Source: Solirubrobacterales bacterium 70-9
Lineage (GTDB): Bacteria; Actinomycetota; Thermoleophilia; Solirubrobacterales; 70-9
NCBI GenBank assembly: GCA_001898095.1
Contig: MKSH01000037.1
Location: 3,931 to 17,212, forward strand
Length of the DNA: 13,282 nt
Direction of reading: 5' to 3'
A program made the position numbers and the translations under genes. Positions within the stretch are counted from its first letter, which is position 1, and each line of letters starts with the position of its first letter. Below the pieces are notes generated by a model that saw nothing but the letters and a program-made list of their open reading frames with translations, made no database searches and was not told the DNA's origin. This document shows, in pieces, positions 7,836-13,282 of the stretch.

Positions 7836-8840
7836 ATGAGCAAGAACGAGGGACCGCGGGTTGTCGTGATCACCGGCGCCGGGGCCGGCATCGGCCGCGC
7901 CGCCGCACTTCGCTTCGCCGCCGACGGCGACAAGGTGGCGCTCGTGGCGCGCGGTGAGGAAGAGCTCGAGGGTGCCGCGCGGGAGGTCGAGGCCGCGGGC
8001 GGGATGGCGCTGATCGTGCCTACCGACGTCGCCGACCCGGAGGCGGTCGAGGCGGCGGCCGCCGAGGTCGAGAGCCGGCTCGGGCCGATCGACGTCTGGG
8101 TCTCCAACGCGATGACCACCGTCTTCGCCTTCTTCGAGGACATCGAGCCGGACGAGTTCCGCCGCGCCACCGACGTGACCTACCACGGCGCGGTCTGGTC
8201 GACCCGGGCCGCGCTGCGGCGGATGCGGCCACGCGACCGCGGCACGATCGTCCTCGTCGGCTCGGCGATGGCCTACCAGGGGATCCCGTTGCAGTCGCCC
8301 TACTGCGGCGCCAAGCACGCGATCAAGGGGTTCTTCGACTCGGTCCGCACGGAGCTGCGGAACAAGGGCTCGAAGGTCCACGTGACGATGGTCCAACTGC
8401 CCGGCCACAACACGCCGCAGTTCGAGCACGGCCGCTCGAAGATGCCCCGCCGGCCGCAGCCCGTCGCCCCGGTCTACCAGCCCGAGGTCGCCGCCGAGGC
8501 GATCCACTTCGCCGCCGGCCACCGCCGCCGCCAGGTCTACGTCGGCCTTCCCACCTACTACACGGTGCTGGGGAGCAAAGTCGCCCCCTGGCTGGCCGAG
8601 CTCTACCTGGCGAAGACGGCGGTCTCCGGCCAGCAGAGCGAGGCGCCGCCCGACCGGCAGAACCGCGAGGGTAACCTGATGGCGCCGCCGCCCGGCGACC
8701 CCGGCGCCCACGGTCCCTACGACGAACGCGCCCACGGCCGCAGCCTCGCCTGGCTGGCGACCCGCCACCGCTGGGCGATGGCCGCCGGCGCGGCCACCGG
8801 CGCCGGTGCCCTGGCGGCAGCCCGCCTCGCACGTCGATGA
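7836..8840 (+). CDS. SDR-family oxidoreductase with C-terminal membrane-tail extension
   Basis: A 334-residue short-chain dehydrogenase/reductase. The NAD(P) site is TGAGAGIG (13-20), with D64 for the adenine ring. The usual NNAG is altered to SNAM (90-93). The catalytic set is S143, Y156 and K160 (YCGAK). Classical SDRs end near residue 250; this one has about 80 more residues: a polar Pro/Gly/Asp-rich linker (about 265-305), then a hydrophobic alanine/glycine helix near 313-330 ending in LARR. That suggests attachment to the membrane (inference). I recall similarly extended SDRs with the 'GAHGxxDxRAH' linker from other bacteria, but not a proven substrate. It starts 32 nt after the flavoprotein gene and lacks a Shine-Dalgarno; the GGGTACCC motif stands in its place. 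It may interconvert a sugar or steroid-like alcohol and ketone, but this cannot be narrowed. Confidence 0.9.
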   Translation: MSKNEGPRVVVITGAGAGIGRAAALRFAADGDKVALVARGEEELEGAAREVEAAGGMALIVPTDVADPEAVEAAAAEVESRLGPIDVWVSNAMTTVFAFFEDIEPDEFRRATDVTYHGAVWSTRAALRRMRPRDRGTIVLVGSAMAYQGIPLQSPYCGAKHAIKGFFDSVRTELRNKGSKVHVTMVQLPGHNTPQFEHGRSKMPRRPQPVAPVYQPEVAAEAIHFAAGHRRRQVYVGLPTYYTVLGSKVAPWLAELYLAKTAVSGQQSEAPPDRQNREGNLMAPPPGDPGAHGPYDERAHGRSLAWLATRHRWAMAAGAATGAGALAAARLARR

Positions 8841-8851
8841 ACCCCCGTCCT

Positions 8852-8874
8852 TTTGTCGCCCAGGAGGCGACAAA
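8852..8874 (+). promoter_or_regulatory. Perfect 9-bp hairpin sequestering the GH15 ribosome binding site
   Basis: TTTGTCGCC (8852-8860), loop CAGGA (8861-8865), GGCGACAAA (8866-8874). All nine pairs are Watson-Crick, and T8851 with G8875 could add a wobble pair. The Shine-Dalgarno AGGAGG (8862-8867) has four bases in the loop and two in the stem. The rest of the right arm fills the spacer, so the GTG (8875) starts right after the stem. As RNA it should hinder ribosome loading (thermosensor, protein-bound or coupling-dependent switch). As DNA it is a 23-bp dyad that could be an operator. Confidence 0.65.
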
Positions 8875-10632
8875 GTGAGCGGCGGTGCGGTGCTGGCGCC
8901 GCACGCGCTGCGCGACTACGCCCTGCTCGCCGATGGTGAGCGCGGGGTGTTGGTCGGGCCGCGTGGGGACTTCGCCTGGATGTGCTTCCCGCGCTGGCAC
9001 GACGATGCGGTCTTCAGCGCGCTGGTCGGCGGCCGCGCCTGCTGGACCGTCACCCCGGTCGGTCGCTTCGTCTGGGGCGGACACTACGAGGGCGGCGGCC
9101 TGATCTGGCGCAGCCGCTGGGTCACCGAGGAGGGCATCGTCGAGTGCCGCGAGGCCCTGGCCCTCCCGTCCCGCCCCGACCGCGCCGTGCTCCTGCGTCG
9201 CGCCACGGCGGTCCGTGGCGACGCCCGCCTCAGCGTCTCGCTCGCCGCCGGCGCCGGCTTCGACCGCCACGGGATGGTCCGGCTGAAGCGCCGTGAGGAC
9301 GGCGCCTGGACCGCGGCGCTCGGTGAGGAGCGGATGCGCTGGTTCGGCGCTGGCGACGCGGAGCCCGCCGAGGACGGCGTCCACGGCCACTCGCTGACCC
9401 TCGACCTGCGCCTCGGCGCGGGGGAGAGCCGTGACCTCGTGCTCGTCCTCGACCATGGCGGCGACGATTCCGGCCCGCCGCCGCCGGAGCGGCTCTGGGA
9501 GGCGACCGAGGCGGCCTGGGCGGAGCGGGTCCCCGAGCTCGCCGAGGTCGACCTCGCGCGCCGCGACGCCCGCCACGCCCACGCGGTCCTGAGCGGCCTC
9601 ACCAGCGCCACCGGGGCGATGGTCGCCGCCGCCACCACCTCGTTGCCAGAGCGGGCCGAGCGCGCCCGCAACTACGACTACCGCTACGCCTGGATCCGCG
9701 ACCAGGCCTACGCCGGCGAGGCTGCCGCCGCGGCCGGGTCGATGCCGCTGCTCGACGACGCCGTCCGCTTCGTCGCCGGCCGGCTGAACGCCGACGGCCC
9801 CGACCTGATGCCTGCGTACACGGTGACCGGGGACCCCGTCCCGGACGAATCCCACCTCGACCTGCCCGGCTATCCCGGCGGCGTCGACATCGTCGGCAAC
9901 CGGGTCCGCGACCAGTTCCAGCTCGACGCCTTCGGCGAGGCGCTGCTCCTCTTCGCCGCCGCCGCCCGGAGCGACCGCCTCGACGCCGACGCCTGGCGCG
10001 CCGCCGAGGCTGCCGTCGCCGCGATCGAAGCCCGCCACGAGGAGGACGAGGCCGGGATCTGGGAGCTCGAGGCGCGCCGCTGGACCCACAGCAGGCTGAT
10101 CTGCGCCGCCGGCCTGCGGGCGATCGCCACCCACGCCCAAGGGCGCGAGCGCGGTCCGCGCCTCCTCGCCCTCGCCGACAGCCTGGTCGCCGCCGCGGCC
10201 GCGACCGGCGTGTCTCGCGCCGGCCGCTGGCGCCGCGCGCCCGACGACGACCGGGTCGACGCGGCCCTCCTCCTCGCCGCCCTGCGCGGCGCGGTCCCCG
10301 CCGATGACCCGCGCTCGCGCGCCACCCTCGGCGCGGTCGAGGCCGACCTGGTCGAGGATGGCTGCACCTACCGCTACCGCGCCGAAGGCGGGCCGCTCGG
10401 CCAGGCCGAGGGCTCCTTCCTCGTCTGCGGGTTCAGGCTCGCGCTCGCCCACGCCCAGGCGGGCGACGTCGTCCGCGCCCGTGCCGTCTTCGAGCGGACG
10501 CGCGCCGCCTGCGGCACGCCCGGTCTCTTCGCCGAGGAGTTCGACGTCGAGCAGCGCCAACTGCGCGGCAACCTGCCGCAGGCCTTCGTCCACGCGCTGC
10601 TGCTGGAGAGTGCCGTGCGCCTTTCTGGTTAG
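8875..10632 (+). CDS. Glycoside hydrolase family 15 protein (glucoamylase/trehalase-like)
   Basis: A 585-residue enzyme with the two-domain plan of bacterial GH15: an N-terminal beta-sandwich (about 1-230) and a catalytic (alpha/alpha)6 barrel. The hallmark NYDYRYAWIRD is at 266-276. GGVDIVGNRVRDQFQLDAFG (335-354) is the conserved GN...QLD.YG segment. The general acid is probably E397 in GIWELEARRW, and the general base E554 or E555 in LFAEEFD, followed by GNLPQAFVHALLLESA (565-580). The family releases glucose from alpha-glucans; mycobacterial members hydrolyse trehalose. Which applies here is open. No signal peptide is present, so intracellular trehalose or glycogen fragments are the likely substrates (inference). 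GTG 8875 is preferred over the in-frame ATG at 8806 because a perfect AGGAGG lies 7 nt upstream and 8806 falls inside the SDR gene. A strong hairpin covers that ribosome site. Confidence 0.9.
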   Translation: MSGGAVLAPHALRDYALLADGERGVLVGPRGDFAWMCFPRWHDDAVFSALVGGRACWTVTPVGRFVWGGHYEGGGLIWRSRWVTEEGIVECREALALPSRPDRAVLLRRATAVRGDARLSVSLAAGAGFDRHGMVRLKRREDGAWTAALGEERMRWFGAGDAEPAEDGVHGHSLTLDLRLGAGESRDLVLVLDHGGDDSGPPPPERLWEATEAAWAERVPELAEVDLARRDARHAHAVLSGLTSATGAMVAAATTSLPERAERARNYDYRYAWIRDQAYAGEAAAAAGSMPLLDDAVRFVAGRLNADGPDLMPAYTVTGDPVPDESHLDLPGYPGGVDIVGNRVRDQFQLDAFGEALLLFAAAARSDRLDADAWRAAEAAVAAIEARHEEDEAGIWELEARRWTHSRLICAAGLRAIATHAQGRERGPRLLALADSLVAAAAATGVSRAGRWRRAPDDDRVDAALLLAALRGAVPADDPRSRATLGAVEADLVEDGCTYRYRAEGGPLGQAEGSFLVCGFRLALAHAQAGDVVRARAVFERTRAACGTPGLFAEEFDVEQRQLRGNLPQAFVHALLLESAVRLSG

Positions 10633-10652
10633 GGAATCCGGCGCAAGGGTAA
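10627..10652 (+). promoter_or_regulatory. SigB/SigF-type promoter ahead of the second sigma gene
   Basis: GGTTAG (10627-10632), 14 bp, GGGTAA (10647-10652). In SigF form this is GGTTA-N15-GGGTA, one mismatch from the mycobacterial consensus GGTTT-N15-GGGTA. The pentamer spacing is the same 15 bp as in the promoter before the first sigma gene. The -35 overlaps the GH15 stop codon. Transcription would begin near 10659, giving a leader of about 117 nt. The remaining spacer to 10775 shows no clear terminator. Confidence 0.6.
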
Positions 10653-10775
10653 GTCGGGTCACGGGTCAGACAGCGGAGTCAAAGCGACGCTCGGCGGCCC
10701 CACAACTCGCACGCATCCGCACGCTCGAGGGCCCAGGGCGGCTGAGGCGGGATTCCACCCAGAGAGAGGGATCCG

Positions 10776-11582
10776 ATGACCCGTACCTTAGGAGCAAATG
10801 AGCGCCTCCACGAGGAGCAACTGTGGCGGCGACTCAACCAGCAGCGTGATCAAGCGGCACGGGCCGAGCTGGTCGAGATGTACCTGCCGATGGCGCGGCG
10901 GATGGCGGGTCGCTACGCGGGCGTGGTCGAGCCTTACGACGACCTCGTCCAGGTTGCCAGCCTCGGACTGCTGAACGCGATCGACCGCTATCAGCTCGAC
11001 CGCGGCACGCCCTTCGTCGGCTTCGCCAAGCCGACGATCATGGGCGAGCTGAAACGCTACTTCCGCGACAAGGTGTGGACGATCCGCGTCCCCCGCGCAC
11101 TGCACGACCGGATGGCGGCGATCGAGACGATCACCGAGGAGTTGACCGAGGAGCTCGGCCGGCCGCCCTCGCCGGAGGAGATCGCGAGGAGCCTCGGGAT
11201 CGAGGTCGAGGACGTGCTGGAGACGTTGGTCGCGCAGGAGAACCGCCGGCCGCTGGGCATCGACGCGCCGATCCACAATGCCGATGGTGAAGGCCCTTCG
11301 ACGGCCGAATGGCTCGGCAAGGACGACGACAGCTACGAGCTGGTAGAGGACCGGATCACGGTCGAATCGGTGCTGCCGAGCCTGGACGAGCGCCAGCGCG
11401 AGGTACTGCGATTGCGCTTCGTCGATGACTTGCCGCAGTCGAAGATCGCCGCCCGCATCGGTTGCTCGCAGATGCACGTCTCCCGCCTCCTGCGGTCGAC
11501 GCTGGCGCGCCTGCGGACGGAGGCCGAGAACGGCACGACCAGTCCGCAGGCGGGGCAGCGAGGTGAGAAGGCGACGGCCTGA
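10776..11582 (+). CDS. Second SigB/SigF-family (group 3) RNA polymerase sigma factor
   Basis: A 268-residue paralogue of the sigma factor at 1196. Region 2 contains EPYDDLVQVASLGLLNAIDR (52-71) and GTPFVGFAKPTIMGELKRYF (77-96). Region 3 is about 111-165, and region 4 ends in the helix-turn-helix LPQSKIAARIGCSQMHVSRL (219-238). By hand, residues 47-112 match the first sigma factor at 52 of 66 positions. Region 4 is more different, so promoter choice may differ. The ATG has GAGGG 5 nt upstream and aligns gap-free with the other sigma's start. Leucine 5 is encoded by TTA, a codon I found nowhere else in frame in this window. A second AGGAG plus ATG (10790-10801) lies out of frame in the early coding region. 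No anti-sigma gene is adjacent. The gene has its own promoter and is followed by the oxidase genes after 67 nt. Confidence 0.92.
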   Translation: MTRTLGANERLHEEQLWRRLNQQRDQAARAELVEMYLPMARRMAGRYAGVVEPYDDLVQVASLGLLNAIDRYQLDRGTPFVGFAKPTIMGELKRYFRDKVWTIRVPRALHDRMAAIETITEELTEELGRPPSPEEIARSLGIEVEDVLETLVAQENRRPLGIDAPIHNADGEGPSTAEWLGKDDDSYELVEDRITVESVLPSLDERQREVLRLRFVDDLPQSKIAARIGCSQMHVSRLLRSTLARLRTEAENGTTSPQAGQRGEKATA

Positions 11583-11606
11583 TCTGGCCCCGTCGTGGAA
11601 CCAGAT
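11582..11606. other. 6-bp inverted repeat directly after the second sigma stop codon
   Basis: ATCTGG (11582-11587) and CCAGAT (11601-11606) form perfect arms around a 13-nt loop, starting on the last base of the stop codon. There is no T-tract after it, so it is not a standard intrinsic terminator. It might be a weak RNA structure between the sigma and oxidase genes, or chance. Confidence 0.25.
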
Positions 11607-11635
11607 TCGCCCTCGGGTGCGGTGGGGTCGGGCGG

Positions 11636-11643
11636 GGGTACCC
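11636..11643. promoter_or_regulatory. GGGTACCC motif 14 nt upstream of the oxidase subunit II start
   Basis: GGGTACCC lies with its first G 14 nt before the GTG at 11650, the same spacing as in front of the SDR gene. GGTGC (11616-11620) lies 15 bp upstream, a possible poor -35 of SigF type. Only a weak AGG lies between motif and start, so a leaderless transcript is conceivable. Confidence 0.35.
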
Positions 11644-11649
11644 AGGTTC

Positions 11650-12270
11650 GTGGCGAGCACCCGCAACGACTTCGCGAGCGTCTGGTCGCTCTATCTCTGG
11701 ATCGGGATCGCCGTCGCCGTCCTCGTCCTCGCCGCCGTGCTCTTCGCCGTCGTCCGCTACCGGGCGCGGCCGGGACGGGCGCCCTCGCGGCGCGCCGAGG
11801 CCAACCTGCTCGAGGTCGGTGTCGCGATCGTGATCCTGGCGATCGTCGCCCTGCTCGTCTTCCGCACCTTCCATACCGAGGCGAAGGAGGACGACTCCTC
11901 CGCCGCGGGCGCGGTGCGGATCCGCGTCGACGCCTTCCAGTGGGGGTGGAAGTTCACCTATCCGGGCCAGGGTGTGACGGTGATCGGCAACAGCGACCGC
12001 GAACCGAATTTCGCCGTCCCCGCCGGGCGCACGGTGTCGTTCGCGCTCACCTCCAGCGACGTGATCCACGCGATGTGGATCCCGGGACAGAAGTTCAAGA
12101 AGGACGCGATCCCCGGCCGGGTGAACCACTTCGACATGGAGTTCGGCGGGCGAGGCCGGGAACAGGGCCTCTGCTCGGAATTCTGCGGCCTGCGCCACTC
12201 GAACATGCGCTTCGGCGTCTGGGTCCTCTCCGACGCGAGCTACGAACGCTGGCTGGCGGCGCACCGATGA
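11650..12270 (+). CDS. coxB: Cytochrome c oxidase subunit II
   Basis: A 206-residue subunit II of a haem-copper oxidase. Two transmembrane helices (about 12-36 and 52-72) form the hairpin anchor, and the cupredoxin domain outside the membrane holds the dinuclear CuA centre that accepts electrons from cytochrome c. The CuA ligands are all present: H140 (VIHAMWIP), then C175, E177, C179, H183 and M186 in CSEFCGLRHSNM. The aromatic electron-entry stretch is FQWGWKFTYPG (96-106). There is no lipobox and no fused C-terminal cytochrome c domain, so it is shorter than many actinobacterial homologues. GTG 11650 is preferred because it gives a short N-terminus before helix 1 and lies 14 nt from a GGGTACCC motif; GTG 11617 is an in-frame alternative. 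Its stop overlaps the subunit I start (ATGA). Confidence 0.92.
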   Translation: MASTRNDFASVWSLYLWIGIAVAVLVLAAVLFAVVRYRARPGRAPSRRAEANLLEVGVAIVILAIVALLVFRTFHTEAKEDDSSAAGAVRIRVDAFQWGWKFTYPGQGVTVIGNSDREPNFAVPAGRTVSFALTSSDVIHAMWIPGQKFKKDAIPGRVNHFDMEFGGRGREQGLCSEFCGLRHSNMRFGVWVLSDASYERWLAAHR

Positions 12271-13282
12271 GCCGGCTCGCCGCCACCGACCACAAGCAGA
12301 CGGCGGCGAAGATCGCGGTCGCCTCGATCTTCTTCTTCCTGCTCAGCGGGCTGCTGGCGCTGACGATGCGGGCCGAGCTCGCCCAGCCCGGCCTGCAGTT
12401 CGTCTCCGACCACACCTACGACGAGCTGTTCACCATGCACGGCTCGGGGATGATCTACCTGTTCCTGACCCCGGCGGCGCTCGGGCTGGGGCTCTACCTG
12501 GTGCCGCTGCAGGTGGGGGCCTCGCAGATCGCGGCGCCGCGGCTCGCCCTCTTCGGCTTCTGGCTCTACCTCTGCGGCGGGCTGACGATGTACTCCGGCT
12601 TCCTCACCAACAACGGGGCCGGCGACGACACCTGGACGGCGACGATCCCGCTGTCGAACAGCACCGGGACGCCCGGGATGGGGATGGACCTCTGGGTGAT
12701 CGGGGTGGCGCTGGCGGTGTTCGGCTCGCTCCTCATCGCGATCACGATCCTCTTGACGATCCTCCGGCACCGGGCGCCGGGGATGACGATGCTGCGCCTG
12801 CCCGTCTTCAGCTGGACGATGCTGGCGACCACCTTCATGGTCGTCGGCTCCTTCCCGGTGCTGGTGGTGGCGATGGGCCTGCTGCTCGCCGAACGCCACC
12901 TCGGCGGTGTGTTCACCGGCTCGACCGGGTCGATCGTGTACCAACACCTCTTCTGGTTCTACGGCCACCCGGTCGTCTACGTGATGTTCTTCCCCTTCGT
13001 CGGCGCGGTCGGCGAAGCGGTCGCCACGTTCTCCCGCAAACGGTTCTTCGGCTACCGCGCGCTGGTCGTCTCGCTGCTCTTCTTCACCGCGCTCTCGATG
13101 GCGGTCTGGGGGCACCACATGTTCATCACCGGAGCGGTGAAGAACCAGTACTACTCGCTCACCTCGAGCCTCCTCGCGGTGCCCGCCGGGATCGAGTACC
13201 TCGACCTGATCGGGACGATGATCGGCGGTGCGATCGTCCTCCGCGCGCCGATGCTCTTCGCGCTCGGCTTCATCGCCCAGTT
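12267..13282 (+). CDS. coxA: Cytochrome c oxidase subunit I (5' part, runs off the window)
   Basis: The first 338 residues of the catalytic subunit, with no stop before the window ends; about eight transmembrane helices are visible. Haem and copper ligands in view are intact: H58 (TMHGSGMIYLF, low-spin haem), H234 in YGHPVVY with the cross-linking tyrosine Y238, and the CuB pair H283-H284 (VWGHHMF). The later haem ligands lie beyond the edge. The proton-channel positions are unusual. The D-channel aspartate of GAPDMAFPR is Q87 (GASQIAAPR). The glutamate of GHPEVY is V236. The K-channel lysine of VPTGIKVFSW is E310 (VPAGIEYLD). It is therefore neither a standard A1 type nor a clean A2 type (YSHPxV). 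The ATG overlaps the subunit II stop, so translation is coupled. The reaction is O2 reduction to water; whether it pumps protons is uncertain. Confidence 0.93.
   Translation, partial: MSRLAATDHKQTAAKIAVASIFFFLLSGLLALTMRAELAQPGLQFVSDHTYDELFTMHGSGMIYLFLTPAALGLGLYLVPLQVGASQIAAPRLALFGFWLYLCGGLTMYSGFLTNNGAGDDTWTATIPLSNSTGTPGMGMDLWVIGVALAVFGSLLIAITILLTILRHRAPGMTMLRLPVFSWTMLATTFMVVGSFPVLVVAMGLLLAERHLGGVFTGSTGSIVYQHLFWFYGHPVVYVMFFPFVGAVGEAVATFSRKRFFGYRALVVSLLFFTALSMAVWGHHMFITGAVKNQYYSLTSSLLAVPAGIEYLDLIGTMIGGAIVLRAPMLFALGFIAQ

Noticed and set aside
8806..8874. Upstream ATG extension of the GH15 gene
   Set aside because: It would overlap the SDR stop and read through the hairpin and Shine-Dalgarno. 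The GTG at 8875 has a perfect AGGAGG at 7 nt.
8323..10662. 779-codon open frame on the minus strand
   Set aside because: Antisense to the GH15 and SDR genes, with no recognisable domain. It ends in Arg/Gly/Pro-rich low complexity and is a product of third-position GC bias.
10790..10985. AGGAG plus ATG (10799) small frame inside the second sigma gene
   Set aside because: It is out of frame with the sigma gene, about 60 codons long and with no recognisable features. Noted only as an odd ribosome-site look-alike.

Overview
The window is a GC-rich, densely coded stretch of bacterial chromosome, most likely from an actinobacterium. Thermoleophilia/Solirubrobacterales is my best guess, from the gene content and the two SigB/SigF-type sigma factors; this is inference, as there is no rRNA or marker gene here. 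No mobile element, tRNA, CRISPR array or integration scar was seen. No stretch longer than about 150 bases lacks a gene.

Layout. The left edge holds the last 31 codons of an adenine phosphoribosyltransferase (+), which meets a cation diffusion facilitator transporter (-) tail to tail with 2 bp between them. An 85-bp divergent spacer follows. It carries a good SigB/SigF-type promoter and, over the next start codon, a perfect 7-bp inverted repeat. From there everything reads on the + strand: a SigB/SigF-family sigma factor (1196-1975), a mandelate-racemase-type enolase-superfamily enzyme (1972-3099), a ThDP-dependent pyruvate oxidase/acetolactate synthase-like enzyme (3096-4889), a small four-helix membrane protein (4900-5349), a gluconate 2-dehydrogenase subunit 3-like protein (5349-6110), a GMC flavoprotein dehydrogenase (6103-7803), an SDR with a membrane-tail extension (7836-8840) and a GH15 glucoamylase/trehalase-like enzyme (8875-10632). 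A second, paralogous sigma factor (10776-11582) follows, then cytochrome c oxidase subunits II and I (11650 to the right edge, subunit I incomplete).

How they may work together. The first sigma gene overlaps the first metabolic gene (TTGA), and most later junctions overlap or nearly touch, so sigma and enzymes look like one operon of up to 9.4 kb. Its promoter resembles those recognised by this sigma family, which suggests positive autoregulation. The enzymes fit oxidative handling of sugars and sugar acids: GH15 releases glucose, the GMC/subunit-3 pair oxidises a sugar or polyol, and the enolase-family and ThDP enzymes act on acid products. Electrons could reach the respiratory chain, whose terminal oxidase genes lie next door. 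This is a hypothesis from gene order.

Most notable signals: (i) twin sigma paralogues, each behind a SigB/SigF-type promoter, bracketing a carbohydrate-oxidation cassette with no anti-sigma gene in sight; (ii) a 9-bp perfect hairpin covering the Shine-Dalgarno of the GH15 gene and abutting its start codon; (iii) GGGTACC, present only four times in the window and always just upstream of a gene start; (iv) an oxidase subunit I that lacks the canonical D- and K-channel residues; (v) a GMC/subunit-3 dehydrogenase with no Tat signal and no cytochrome c partner but with a linked unknown membrane protein.
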